The notes under the pieces: generated by a model
The model's input: only the letters and a program-made list of their open reading frames with translations
Told to the model about the DNA's origin: nothing
Database searches by the model: none
Source: an uncultured Akkermansia sp.
Lineage (GTDB): Bacteria; Verrucomicrobiota; Verrucomicrobiia; Verrucomicrobiales; Akkermansiaceae
Direction of reading: 5' to 3'
Length of the DNA stretch: 26,684 nucleotides
Assembly (NCBI GenBank): GCA_904501955.1
Contig: CAJGCY010000019.1
Span: 1-26,684, forward strand
Part shown: positions 13,492 to 20,687 of the stretch, piece after piece
Layout of the letters: every line of letters starts with the position of its first letter
Numbering within the stretch: the stretch's first letter is position 1
Position numbers and translations under genes: made by a program

Positions 13492-14142
13492 TTATTTCAT
13501 GCTCGCAATGGCAGCGGCCATATCCGGCGCACGGAAGGTGGAGGAGCCCGCCACGAGGCAATCCGCCCCGGCCTCCGCACAGAGGGGAGCCTGAGCTGCG
13601 CCGATTCCGCCATCCATCTGGATAATGAACTTCAGCCCCTGCTCTTTGCGAGCGGCATCCAGCACGCGCACTTTCTCCAGCACATCCGCCATGAAGCTCT
13701 GCCCACCGAAGCCGGGCACCACGCTCATGACCAGCACCATATCCAGCTCTGCCAGGTACGGCAGCACCTTCTCCACGGGCGTGGCGGGGTTCACGGCCAA
13801 ACCGGCGTGTGCACCGCCCTCACGAATCGCTGCGAGCGTGGCATGCAAATCTACAGCGCCCTCACGCTCCACGTGTATGGTAATCATGTTCATACCGGCC
13901 TTCAAAAAGCGCGGCAGGTAGTGATCCGGGGCATCAATCATGAGGTGTGCATCCAAATAAGCATCCGCCGGCACGCTGTTGCGAATGGCGGCGCAAATAT
14001 CCGGCCCGAAGGAAATGTTATCCACAAAGGAACCATCCATCACATCCAAGTGCAGCCAATCAGCGCCCGCTGCCAGTGCGCGAGCTGCTTCTGCCCCAAT
14101 GCTACGGAAATCACAGGCCAACATGGAAGGTGCTATCAACAT
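13492..14142 (-). CDS. rpe: Ribulose-phosphate 3-epimerase
   Basis: A cytoplasmic pentose phosphate pathway enzyme that interconverts ribulose 5-phosphate and xylulose 5-phosphate in a (beta/alpha)8 barrel with a bound metal ion. With the start at 14142 the product has 216 residues, the usual size. Motifs: APSMLACDF (4-12), DWLHLDVMDGSFV (28-40) with metal ligands His31 and Asp33, DAHLMI with His66, VNPATP (118-122), MSVVPGFGGQSF (139-150) over the active site, QMDGGIG with Asp177, and GSSTF phosphate binding (199-203). The frame continues to an ATG at 14205, but family alignment begins at MLIAPS and the predicted promoter covers the upstream ATG. A six-helix membrane protein follows 99 bp downstream. 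Confidence 0.96.
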   Translation of the reverse strand: MLIAPSMLACDFRSIGAEAARALAAGADWLHLDVMDGSFVDNISFGPDICAAIRNSVPADAYLDAHLMIDAPDHYLPRFLKAGMNMITIHVEREGAVDLHATLAAIREGGAHAGLAVNPATPVEKVLPYLAELDMVLVMSVVPGFGGQSFMADVLEKVRVLDAARKEQGLKFIIQMDGGIGAAQAPLCAEAGADCLVAGSSTFRAPDMAAAIASMK

Positions 14143-14176
14143 AGTCTCGATGCTCTCTATTTTGTTTGCTGCACTC

Positions 14177-14205
14177 AGCATACGTTGTTTCCACCGTTTT
14201 GGCAA
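14177..14205 (-). promoter_or_regulatory. Predicted rpe promoter
   Basis: TTGCCA (14200-14205) and TATGCT (14177-14182) are separated by 17 bp on the minus strand. The expected leader is about 28 nt. It lies in the 126-bp gap after the peptide transporter operon. Confidence 0.6.
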
Positions 14206-14268
14206 GCAAAATCAACCGTTCGCCACGCAAACGCATACCGGAAAGCGTGAAAATCGGAGTCAGGCGGC

Positions 14269-15261
14269 CTACTCGATGCACAGCGGGCAGGCCTCCACAA
14301 AATGATTCGGCGCCAGCTCCAAGAGGCGCGGGCGGTCTATGAGCGTATCCCCACTGCGCCCCATGCGCTGGCAAAAGCGGCAGCCGGGCACAAACTCATG
14401 AATGGCTGCCACGCTGCCGGGTATGGTGGGCAGGCGTGATTTGCGGGCATACTCCGGGCGGGGCATGGAAGCCAGCAAGGCCTTCGTGTACGCATGCAGC
14501 GGGTTATTGAAAAGCTCCGTCACCTCAGCTCGCTCCACCACACGCCCGCCGTACATCACAACAACGTAATCACAATTTTGGGCAATAACACCGAGGTCAT
14601 GCGTGATGAGCACCGCAGAGGAGTTCATCCCCTCGCGCAGCTCGCGGATGAGGGCAAGTATTTGTTGCTGCACGGTAACATCGAGCGCGGTGGTGGGCTC
14701 ATCCGCAATGATGAGGGCGGGCCTGCACGCCAGTGCCATGGCAATGACAACACGCTGACGCATGCCGCCGGAGAGTGACATGGGGTACTCCTTCACACGC
14801 GAGGCGGGGTCCGGCATGTGCACGAAGTTCAGGATGTTCACCGCCTCTCGAAAAGCGGCAGCTTGCGTGAGCCCGCGGTGCTGCATGAGGATTTCCGCAA
14901 TCTGGTCACCGATGCGGTGCACGGGGTTAAGCGCCCGCAGCGGCTCTTGGAAGATGACGCCCACCTGCCCGCCACGCAACTCGCGGAGGCGCTCATGGCT
15001 CATCTTGAGCACATCTTCACCGTCAAACATGACGCGGCCACGCAGGATTTTGCCCTCCGGTTGCGGCAGCAGGCGCACCAAGCTCATGGCAGTCACGCTT
15101 TTACCACACCCGCTCTCCCCGACGATGCCGACGCACTTGCCACGGGGTACGTCGAAGCTGACGTCATCCACCGCGCGCACCAGACCGTTTTCCGTCTGAA
15201 ACGCCGCTGTGAGGTTGCGCACCTCAAGCAAATTGACCTCGGACTTAAAAATCTTTTTCAT
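14269..15261 (-). CDS. Peptide ABC transporter ATP-binding protein, DppD/OppD type
   Basis: This is the cytoplasmic ATPase subunit that powers peptide import. It has 330 residues. Walker A GESGCGKS (48-55), Q-loop Gln105 in FQEP, signature LSGGM (163-167), Walker B LIIADE (183-188) and the switch His221 are all intact, so it should be active. The C-terminal oligopeptide-specific domain (from about 270) has four Cys: 294 and 297 (GCRFC) and 325 and 328 (ACPLC). Family members usually have four Cys with wider spacing, linked to an iron-sulfur cluster in at least one relative; here they form two CX2C pairs. Its start overlaps the stop of the binding-protein gene by 4 bp. It ends the operon. No second ATPase (OppF/DppF type, or the second half of a YejF fusion) follows. 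Confidence 0.93.
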   Translation of the reverse strand: MKKIFKSEVNLLEVRNLTAAFQTENGLVRAVDDVSFDVPRGKCVGIVGESGCGKSVTAMSLVRLLPQPEGKILRGRVMFDGEDVLKMSHERLRELRGGQVGVIFQEPLRALNPVHRIGDQIAEILMQHRGLTQAAAFREAVNILNFVHMPDPASRVKEYPMSLSGGMRQRVVIAMALACRPALIIADEPTTALDVTVQQQILALIRELREGMNSSAVLITHDLGVIAQNCDYVVVMYGGRVVERAEVTELFNNPLHAYTKALLASMPRPEYARKSRLPTIPGSVAAIHEFVPGCRFCQRMGRSGDTLIDRPRLLELAPNHFVEACPLCIE

Positions 15262-17549
15262 GAGTGGGGGGATGTTTTGGCGGAGTGAGGGCGTGCAGAC
15301 AAACCGGCGCGCCCCCCGTGGCGAGATGCGGAGGACGGTGTTTTTTTGCCGGATTTCGAGGTAGGCAGCGGCACCACGAGCTCCTGTTCCGGCAGTTCTT
15401 TGCCGGCAGCCTTTGCTTTGAGGGTGCGGGCGCGTTCATCCTCATCTATCCAATACAAGTGGCTGTCCAGCGGGTCAAAAAAACGCGGGGGGCAGAAGCG
15501 GCAGGTGGGGGTATCCGGCCAGCGCAGCCAGCGCCACTGGGCAAAACGGCAGTATGAGGTGGTCCACCCCGGCACCCAGCAAGCCTCTTGGGCAATGAGT
15601 TGCTGTACCTCGTGGTGGGCAGCGGCAGCCTGCTCTTCCGTACGGGCATTGCGGGCGCGCAGGATGGCGGAATCCAGCTGCGGGGATGCAACAGCCATCA
15701 CATTGTTAGAGCCCTTGACCGGGGAGCCGTCACTATTGCGCGCTTGGTGCGAGAGGAAGAACTGAGCAGGCTCCGGCATGATGGGGGAGAACGCCCAACT
15801 GAAGATGGCAACGGCGTAATTTTTGTCCTTCACTTTGGAGAAAAAGACGGTGTCATCCATCTGCTCATAGCGTAGGTCAAGCCCGCAGGCTGCAGCATCC
15901 TCACGCAGCAAGCTCATGCAATTCGCATATAGGGGGTCTACGCGTGAGCTGACAACAAGCTGCAAGCGCGTGCCGTCAGGCTTGGTCAATATACCATCCC
16001 CCCCGGCAAGTGTGTAGCCCGCTGCAGCAAAGTATGCGCGAGCTTTCTCCGGATCATACGGCAGGGCGCGCAAGCTTTCATCCGTATACGCGCCGAAACC
16101 GGAGAAGTAGGAGCCCAAGCGCTCGGAATCACCACGGAAGATGGTATTGATAACGCCCTGCACATTGAGCGCATGATGCAGCCCGAGGCGGAAGTTCAGG
16201 TCACTCATGGGCTCACGGGAGCAGTTGATGTGGAAGCCCAAGCTGTTGCGAGGCCATATATTGCTGAAGCGCACACGCTGAATGTACCCCTTATGCACGG
16301 CGTCAATCTCCAGCCCTTCATACCAGAGGTCCGACTCACGCGCGGAGAGAACATCCAACTCGCCGATGCGGAAGAGCTCACGCGCCTTGGACGGCTCCGC
16401 AATGTAGGAATAGGAGATGCGGTCCACATTGCAACTGTAACGAGTATACTTGCGGTCCTTTGCCCACCAGTTTTTCACGCGTGTGAGGGTAATGGAGCGC
16501 CCGCGCACCAAGCCCTCAGGCGCAATGCGGTATGCTCCGGTGGTAGGCACGGGGCGCCACAGGTAACGCGTGGAGTAGTCCGGCCCGAACTCCGCATAAA
16601 AGCGCGTGCAACTGGCCGGCACGGCAGCATAATATGCCGCTGCGGCACGGGGTTCCGCCAAGGTAACGGCCAACACATTGTTGCCGTACACCGTGATGCG
16701 GGAAAAATTGCTCAGGTAATATGAGCCATAAAAAGGCTCCGCCGCATGCTCTGAGGTGCGCACGTAAAGCGCCGTGACAAAATCACGCGTGGTAAGCAAG
16801 TCTCCGTTGCTGAAGCGAGCTTGCTCATCAATATGAAAATAAACGGTGCGCCCATCCGCCGAAACCGCCCAGCGATCCGCCGTGCCGGGAATGAACTTGC
16901 CGGTACCGGGATGAATGCGGATGAGGGGGATGTCCACCTCATCATAAATGTAGCGGCGAGTGGGGTGATTACTGTTCGGGCCGAAGAGGCAAAGGGTGGC
17001 GGGGAACGAGCGCAACAAGGCACGGCGCAACGTGCCCCCCTTGCGCGCCTTGGGGCTGCCCAGCTCCGGCTCATCCGCGCCGTACTGCCACTGCAAGTCA
17101 TTCGGCAGCTCGGAGGTGGGGCGGAACACCAGATAATCCCCCTCTACACTGCGCTGCAGCAGGCTGAGGTATTTGCGGCGCGCGGAATCCATGAGCACTT
17201 GGGCGGAATGCGCCTCAGGGGTTCCGGGGGTAGTTCCCAGCCAGGTACTCAAGGCACTACGGTACTCTTGCAGGGCACTTGCGCAGGCGTCCTGCACATA
17301 CGCTCGGTTGCGGCGATTCCACCGTTTTTTGAAACCGCGGAATCCCTCCGGCATGCGCCAGGCTGCGGCGTAATCCGGCACGGCCTCGGAGGCATCGAAC
17401 GCGAGTGGCATGCTGCCCTCACTCGGGGGGCGCCAAGTGGTACCCTCTGCCTTGTCACGCCCGCCGCATGCGGCCAACACTACGCAGCACAACAGCCCCG
17501 TAAGCAAGAGCTGTAGCATGCGTGTGTGGTGAAATAAACGGTGCAACAT
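15258..17549 (-). CDS. Extracellular solute-binding lipoprotein, family 5 (YejA/OppA type)
   Basis: The binding protein captures peptides and delivers them to the permease. The protein has 763 residues, well above the roughly 540-600 of OppA and YejA. The lipobox LAACGG has Cys28. Residues about 35-165 are an extra N-terminal region, largely helical and basic, with no recognised domain. The family-5 binding domain starts near residue 168 (KGGTLRRALLRSFPATL). It shows the typical ADRWAVSADGRTVYFHIDEQ and ARFSNGDLLTTRDFV segments, and later SREPMSDLNFRLGLHHALN and YDPEKARAYFAAAGY. After about residue 690 comes a charged, low-complexity tail rich in Lys, Pro and Ser. A second Met at 17519 could also start a signal peptide. 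It lies 14 bp after the permease gene and overlaps the ATPase gene by 4 bp. Confidence 0.92.
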   Translation of the reverse strand: MLHRLFHHTRMLQLLLTGLLCCVVLAACGGRDKAEGTTWRPPSEGSMPLAFDASEAVPDYAAAWRMPEGFRGFKKRWNRRNRAYVQDACASALQEYRSALSTWLGTTPGTPEAHSAQVLMDSARRKYLSLLQRSVEGDYLVFRPTSELPNDLQWQYGADEPELGSPKARKGGTLRRALLRSFPATLCLFGPNSNHPTRRYIYDEVDIPLIRIHPGTGKFIPGTADRWAVSADGRTVYFHIDEQARFSNGDLLTTRDFVTALYVRTSEHAAEPFYGSYYLSNFSRITVYGNNVLAVTLAEPRAAAAYYAAVPASCTRFYAEFGPDYSTRYLWRPVPTTGAYRIAPEGLVRGRSITLTRVKNWWAKDRKYTRYSCNVDRISYSYIAEPSKARELFRIGELDVLSARESDLWYEGLEIDAVHKGYIQRVRFSNIWPRNSLGFHINCSREPMSDLNFRLGLHHALNVQGVINTIFRGDSERLGSYFSGFGAYTDESLRALPYDPEKARAYFAAAGYTLAGGDGILTKPDGTRLQLVVSSRVDPLYANCMSLLREDAAACGLDLRYEQMDDTVFFSKVKDKNYAVAIFSWAFSPIMPEPAQFFLSHQARNSDGSPVKGSNNVMAVASPQLDSAILRARNARTEEQAAAAHHEVQQLIAQEACWVPGWTTSYCRFAQWRWLRWPDTPTCRFCPPRFFDPLDSHLYWIDEDERARTLKAKAAGKELPEQELVVPLPTSKSGKKTPSSASRHGGRAGLSARPHSAKTSPHS

Positions 17550-17563
17550 GGTACGGTGAAAAG

Positions 17564-19159
17564 TTATTTGTAATAGGAGTGGCGGTGCGGGTCCACGGCC
17601 TCGCGCACGGCCTCACCCACAAAGGTGACCAGCATGAGCGTGATAGTCAGCGCGCAGAAGGCGGCAGATACTACCCACGGCGAGGAAAGCTTGGAGAGGC
17701 CGTCATTGAGCAAGCGCCCCCAACTGGCATAGGAATCCGGCAGGCCGAAGCCGAGGTAGTCCAACGAGGCGAGGGAGAGCACCACGGCAGCAATACTGAA
17801 TGGCAGGATGGTGACGATAATGCCTACCATATTCGGCAGAATATGGCGGGAAAGGATGTGGTACGTACCGGCACCCATGACACGAGCGGCATCCACATAC
17901 TCACGCGTTTTTTCCTTCATCGTTGCGGTGCGGATGATGTAGGTAATGTGCATCCACCCGAACATGGCCAGCAAACCGAGGATGAGGAACATGCCCCGCA
18001 GCTGCAAAGGCACGAAATCCGCCAGTATCATCACAACGAACAAAAACGGCAGCTGTGAGATAACCTCGATGATGCGCTGGGTAACGAGGTCGAACTTGCC
18101 GACAAAATACCCCATCAGCATCCCCAATGTCAGGCCTATGCAGTACACGATGGGCAGGTAAAACAAAGCCGCCTTAATGTTCACCTGCAAGCCACCGAAC
18201 AGGTAGGCTGCAATATCCGCCCCCTGGCTGTTAGTACCCAGCAGGTGCTCACCGGTGAGCGGAGGCGCGGGGTGGTAATACACACAATGCACGGATTCCG
18301 ACGGCGTAAGCGCGAGGAACTCCTCCACCGTGCCCTCCCCGCGGTAGCGAGCACTCACCACGGCCCCCTCCTGATACTGGGCGGCGTATACTTCTTGTCC
18401 GGCGGCATTCCAGCCTTGGGCGTGGCCATCCGGCAGGCCACGGCGATAGCGCAGGCGCAGGTGAGTCTCGCCATCCGCGTACAATCGGCAAGCTTGACCA
18501 TTGTACGGCAAGCCCTCATCATCCAACACCAAGCCATCTTTCACCGTCAGGGGCTCGGAGGGGAAGGCTGCGGTGTCCATGGTGGGGTCAAAGGGGATGA
18601 GGGGCATCAACACCAGCGAGGCTCCCCCCGGCTTGCCCACCTGCTCTTTGAGTTTACGGTAGTTCGTTTCAGCGCGGGCGGCATTCCCCGTTGCACCGAA
18701 GGTACTGCCCGGTAATACATTGCGCGAGAACGCGGGGAAGTACCAAGAATCCCCATAGTGTACCACCAAGGCGCGCTTGCCTACCAAGCACTGATCCATA
18801 GCAGCCAGCAGCACCAACCCCACCAGCACCAGCAATGACCAGTAACCTCGCTTCAAACTGCGGAAGCGCTGCCAACGCTTGCGGAACGCCGGCGGCATGC
18901 GCAGGCTGTCCTTGCGCCGTAACAACAGGTACACACCGGCAAAGGCCGGCACCAGCATGCTCACCCACCCGAACCAGTGCACGCGCCCCTCCACCGCCAA
19001 GAACGGTGCCAGCTCTGCCGGGGCGGAAAGAATGTTCATGTCGCGGCTCACCGTGAATGGCCATGAGATGGTGGGCAACAACCAACCGTATAGCTCACCC
19101 AGGCAGCCCAACAGGGCTACCGCGAGCAACATCAAAGCAATGGCATTCTTGCGATTCAT
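17564..19159 (-). CDS. Peptide ABC transporter permease, YejE type, with MORN-like insertion
   Basis: The inner-membrane permease subunit has 531 residues; the usual YejE-type length is about 340-370. Membrane segments lie near residues 8-30, 60-80 and 105-125. A YejE-like periplasmic stretch follows (VVHYGDSWYFPAF, about 133-145; LIPFDP, near 190). Residues about 205-278 then hold an insertion with two MORN-type repeats: GLPYNGQACRLYADGETHL, RYRRGLPDGHAQGWNAAGQE, then YQEGAV. The C-terminal transport domain begins at HLLGTNSQGADIAAYLFGG (about 300), with five helices and the EAA loop EYVDAARVMGAGTYHILSR (about 417-435) that docks the ATPase. It follows the partner permease by 12 bp and precedes the binding protein by 14 bp. 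Confidence 0.92.
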   Translation of the reverse strand: MNRKNAIALMLLAVALLGCLGELYGWLLPTISWPFTVSRDMNILSAPAELAPFLAVEGRVHWFGWVSMLVPAFAGVYLLLRRKDSLRMPPAFRKRWQRFRSLKRGYWSLLVLVGLVLLAAMDQCLVGKRALVVHYGDSWYFPAFSRNVLPGSTFGATGNAARAETNYRKLKEQVGKPGGASLVLMPLIPFDPTMDTAAFPSEPLTVKDGLVLDDEGLPYNGQACRLYADGETHLRLRYRRGLPDGHAQGWNAAGQEVYAAQYQEGAVVSARYRGEGTVEEFLALTPSESVHCVYYHPAPPLTGEHLLGTNSQGADIAAYLFGGLQVNIKAALFYLPIVYCIGLTLGMLMGYFVGKFDLVTQRIIEVISQLPFLFVVMILADFVPLQLRGMFLILGLLAMFGWMHITYIIRTATMKEKTREYVDAARVMGAGTYHILSRHILPNMVGIIVTILPFSIAAVVLSLASLDYLGFGLPDSYASWGRLLNDGLSKLSSPWVVSAAFCALTITLMLVTFVGEAVREAVDPHRHSYYK

Positions 19160-19171
19160 ACGGTGTGGTGA

Positions 19172-20503
19172 TTATTCAAACTTGATACGAGGGTCTATCA
19201 TCGCCACGACAATATCAGAAAGCAAATTCCCGATGATAATCATGACGGAGCTGAGCAGCACCGTGCCCATAATGAGCGAGTAATCCTTATCCATCAACGC
19301 TTGGAAACTCAGCATCCCGAAGCCTTGAATGTCGAACACGCGTTCAATGAGCAAGGAGCCGCCGATAATCCCGCACAACACGCTGCCCAGAGATGACGCC
19401 AAGGGGATGATGGAGTTGCGGAAGGCGTGGCGCCACACGGCGCGACGGAATGACACGCCCTTGGCAACGGCGGTGCGCATATAATCCGCGGAGAGGTGCT
19501 CCATGAGGTTGTTCTTCATCATCATGGTGGTCATCGCGAACGCGGAAACCACATAACAACTCAGTGGCAACACCGTGTGCATGGCCAAATCCTTCAACTG
19601 TGCCCAAAAGCCCAGCGAGTGGAACTCAGGGCTCGTCAGCCCATACAGAGGGAACCACTCCATGCGTGCACCCAGGTATACCAGCAACAAGGCGCCCAGC
19701 GCAAAGCCCGGCACGGCGTAACCGATGAAAATGAACAAGCTGCTCACGCTATCGAACCAGCTCTTGTGGTACAGCGCCTTCATCACCCCGAGCGGTATGC
19801 TGATGATGTATGAAACAAACACCCCCAATACGCCGAAATAAAGAGAAACCGGCAAGCGCTCCAACATCATGCCTGCCACGGGTTCATTGTATTTGTATGA
19901 CAAGCCCATTTGCCCCTGCAACAAGCCGGCATACGCCTTACGGTACGCCACGGCTCGCCAGCGCGCACAAGCGGGTGAGGCGGCGCGCTTTTCTATTTCC
20001 TTGGGATCCTCCACACCATTGCGCCGTGCCCAGCGCTTGGCGCGATCCATAGGTGACTCTATGCGTATGCGCCACCCTTCCTCCTCAAACCATGGGTCCG
20101 CCGCAAAATGCGGGGTTTTACCGTTACGCTTGACGTTGATGACGGTGGATTGTCCGCTCAGTGAGGTCACCACCACGTGCGCCGTGTCCTCCCCCGGCAA
20201 AAACTCCGCCTTGGTAATTTCCACCTCACGACGGCGGATTCCGAGCCACTGCAAATAGGAGAGCCACACCGGCTCCTGCAGGTTAAAAATCTCCTCCAAG
20301 CGCTCTATGTCTTCCTCACTCACATTATCAGAAGACGGGGTTGAAAGGGCTTTTTCGCCGGAAAGCGCGCCGATGGCCTGCTCTTGCAGCACGCGCTCTA
20401 TGGGACCACCCGGCACCATGCGAGTGAGACAGAATACCACAAAGGTGATGCCTATCAGGGTGATGGGCATCAGCAACAAGCGCCTGATGATGTATTCTCT
20501 CAT
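19172..20503 (-). CDS. Peptide ABC transporter permease, YejB/OppB type
   Basis: This is the second inner-membrane permease of the importer and the first gene of its operon. It has 443 residues. The first helix and following signature are standard (YIIRRLLLMPITLIGITFVVFCLTRMVPGGP). A periplasmic loop of about 150 residues (about 45-200) follows. It contains the usual ERLEEIFNLQEPVWLSYLQWL and also an extra, probably beta-rich part (TAHVVVTSLSGQSTVINVKRNG) not found in OppB. The transport domain starts at about 210 (GLSYKYNEPVAGMMLERLPVSLYFG). The EAA loop DYMRTAVAKGVSFRRAVWRHA lies at about 340-360. The end DIVVAMIDPRIKFE is typical of the family. A good promoter ends about 6 nt before the ATG. 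Confidence 0.93.
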   Translation of the reverse strand: MREYIIRRLLLMPITLIGITFVVFCLTRMVPGGPIERVLQEQAIGALSGEKALSTPSSDNVSEEDIERLEEIFNLQEPVWLSYLQWLGIRRREVEITKAEFLPGEDTAHVVVTSLSGQSTVINVKRNGKTPHFAADPWFEEEGWRIRIESPMDRAKRWARRNGVEDPKEIEKRAASPACARWRAVAYRKAYAGLLQGQMGLSYKYNEPVAGMMLERLPVSLYFGVLGVFVSYIISIPLGVMKALYHKSWFDSVSSLFIFIGYAVPGFALGALLLVYLGARMEWFPLYGLTSPEFHSLGFWAQLKDLAMHTVLPLSCYVVSAFAMTTMMMKNNLMEHLSADYMRTAVAKGVSFRRAVWRHAFRNSIIPLASSLGSVLCGIIGGSLLIERVFDIQGFGMLSFQALMDKDYSLIMGTVLLSSVMIIIGNLLSDIVVAMIDPRIKFE

Positions 20504-20515
20504 CTCTCGCCCGTT

Positions 20516-20545
20516 ATTCTACCACTCTACCACGGGGGATGTAAA
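20516..20545 (-). promoter_or_regulatory. Predicted promoter of the Yej-like peptide transporter operon
   Basis: TTTACA (20540-20545) and TAGAAT (20516-20521) are 18 bp apart on the minus strand, with an extended -10 (TGG before TAGAAT). The predicted leader is about 6 nt. Confidence 0.6.
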
Positions 20546-20630
20546 GGCAATTCAGCGACAACACCGCAAATGCAGAAAATCGGAGTTAGCGAACTGCTCG
20601 ATAAATCGGCATTTAGTCGGGATGGGGGAC

Positions 20631-20662
20631 AAAAAACGCCGACTTGCGCACGGCAAATCGGC
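20631..20662 (-). terminator. Rho-independent terminator of nifJ
   Basis: A 10-bp stem (20638-20647 with 20653-20662; one G-T pair) closes a 5-nt loop. On the minus strand six T residues follow (complement of 20631-20636). It begins 26 bp after the nifJ stop codon. Confidence 0.88.
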
Positions 20663-20687
20663 ATTTTTTGAATGTTGTGCGGGGCTA

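Noticed and set aside
14143..14268. A terminator at the end of the peptide transporter operon
   Set aside because: Only a 5-bp stem with a 16-nt loop is visible and there is no T run. Read-through into rpe cannot be excluded.
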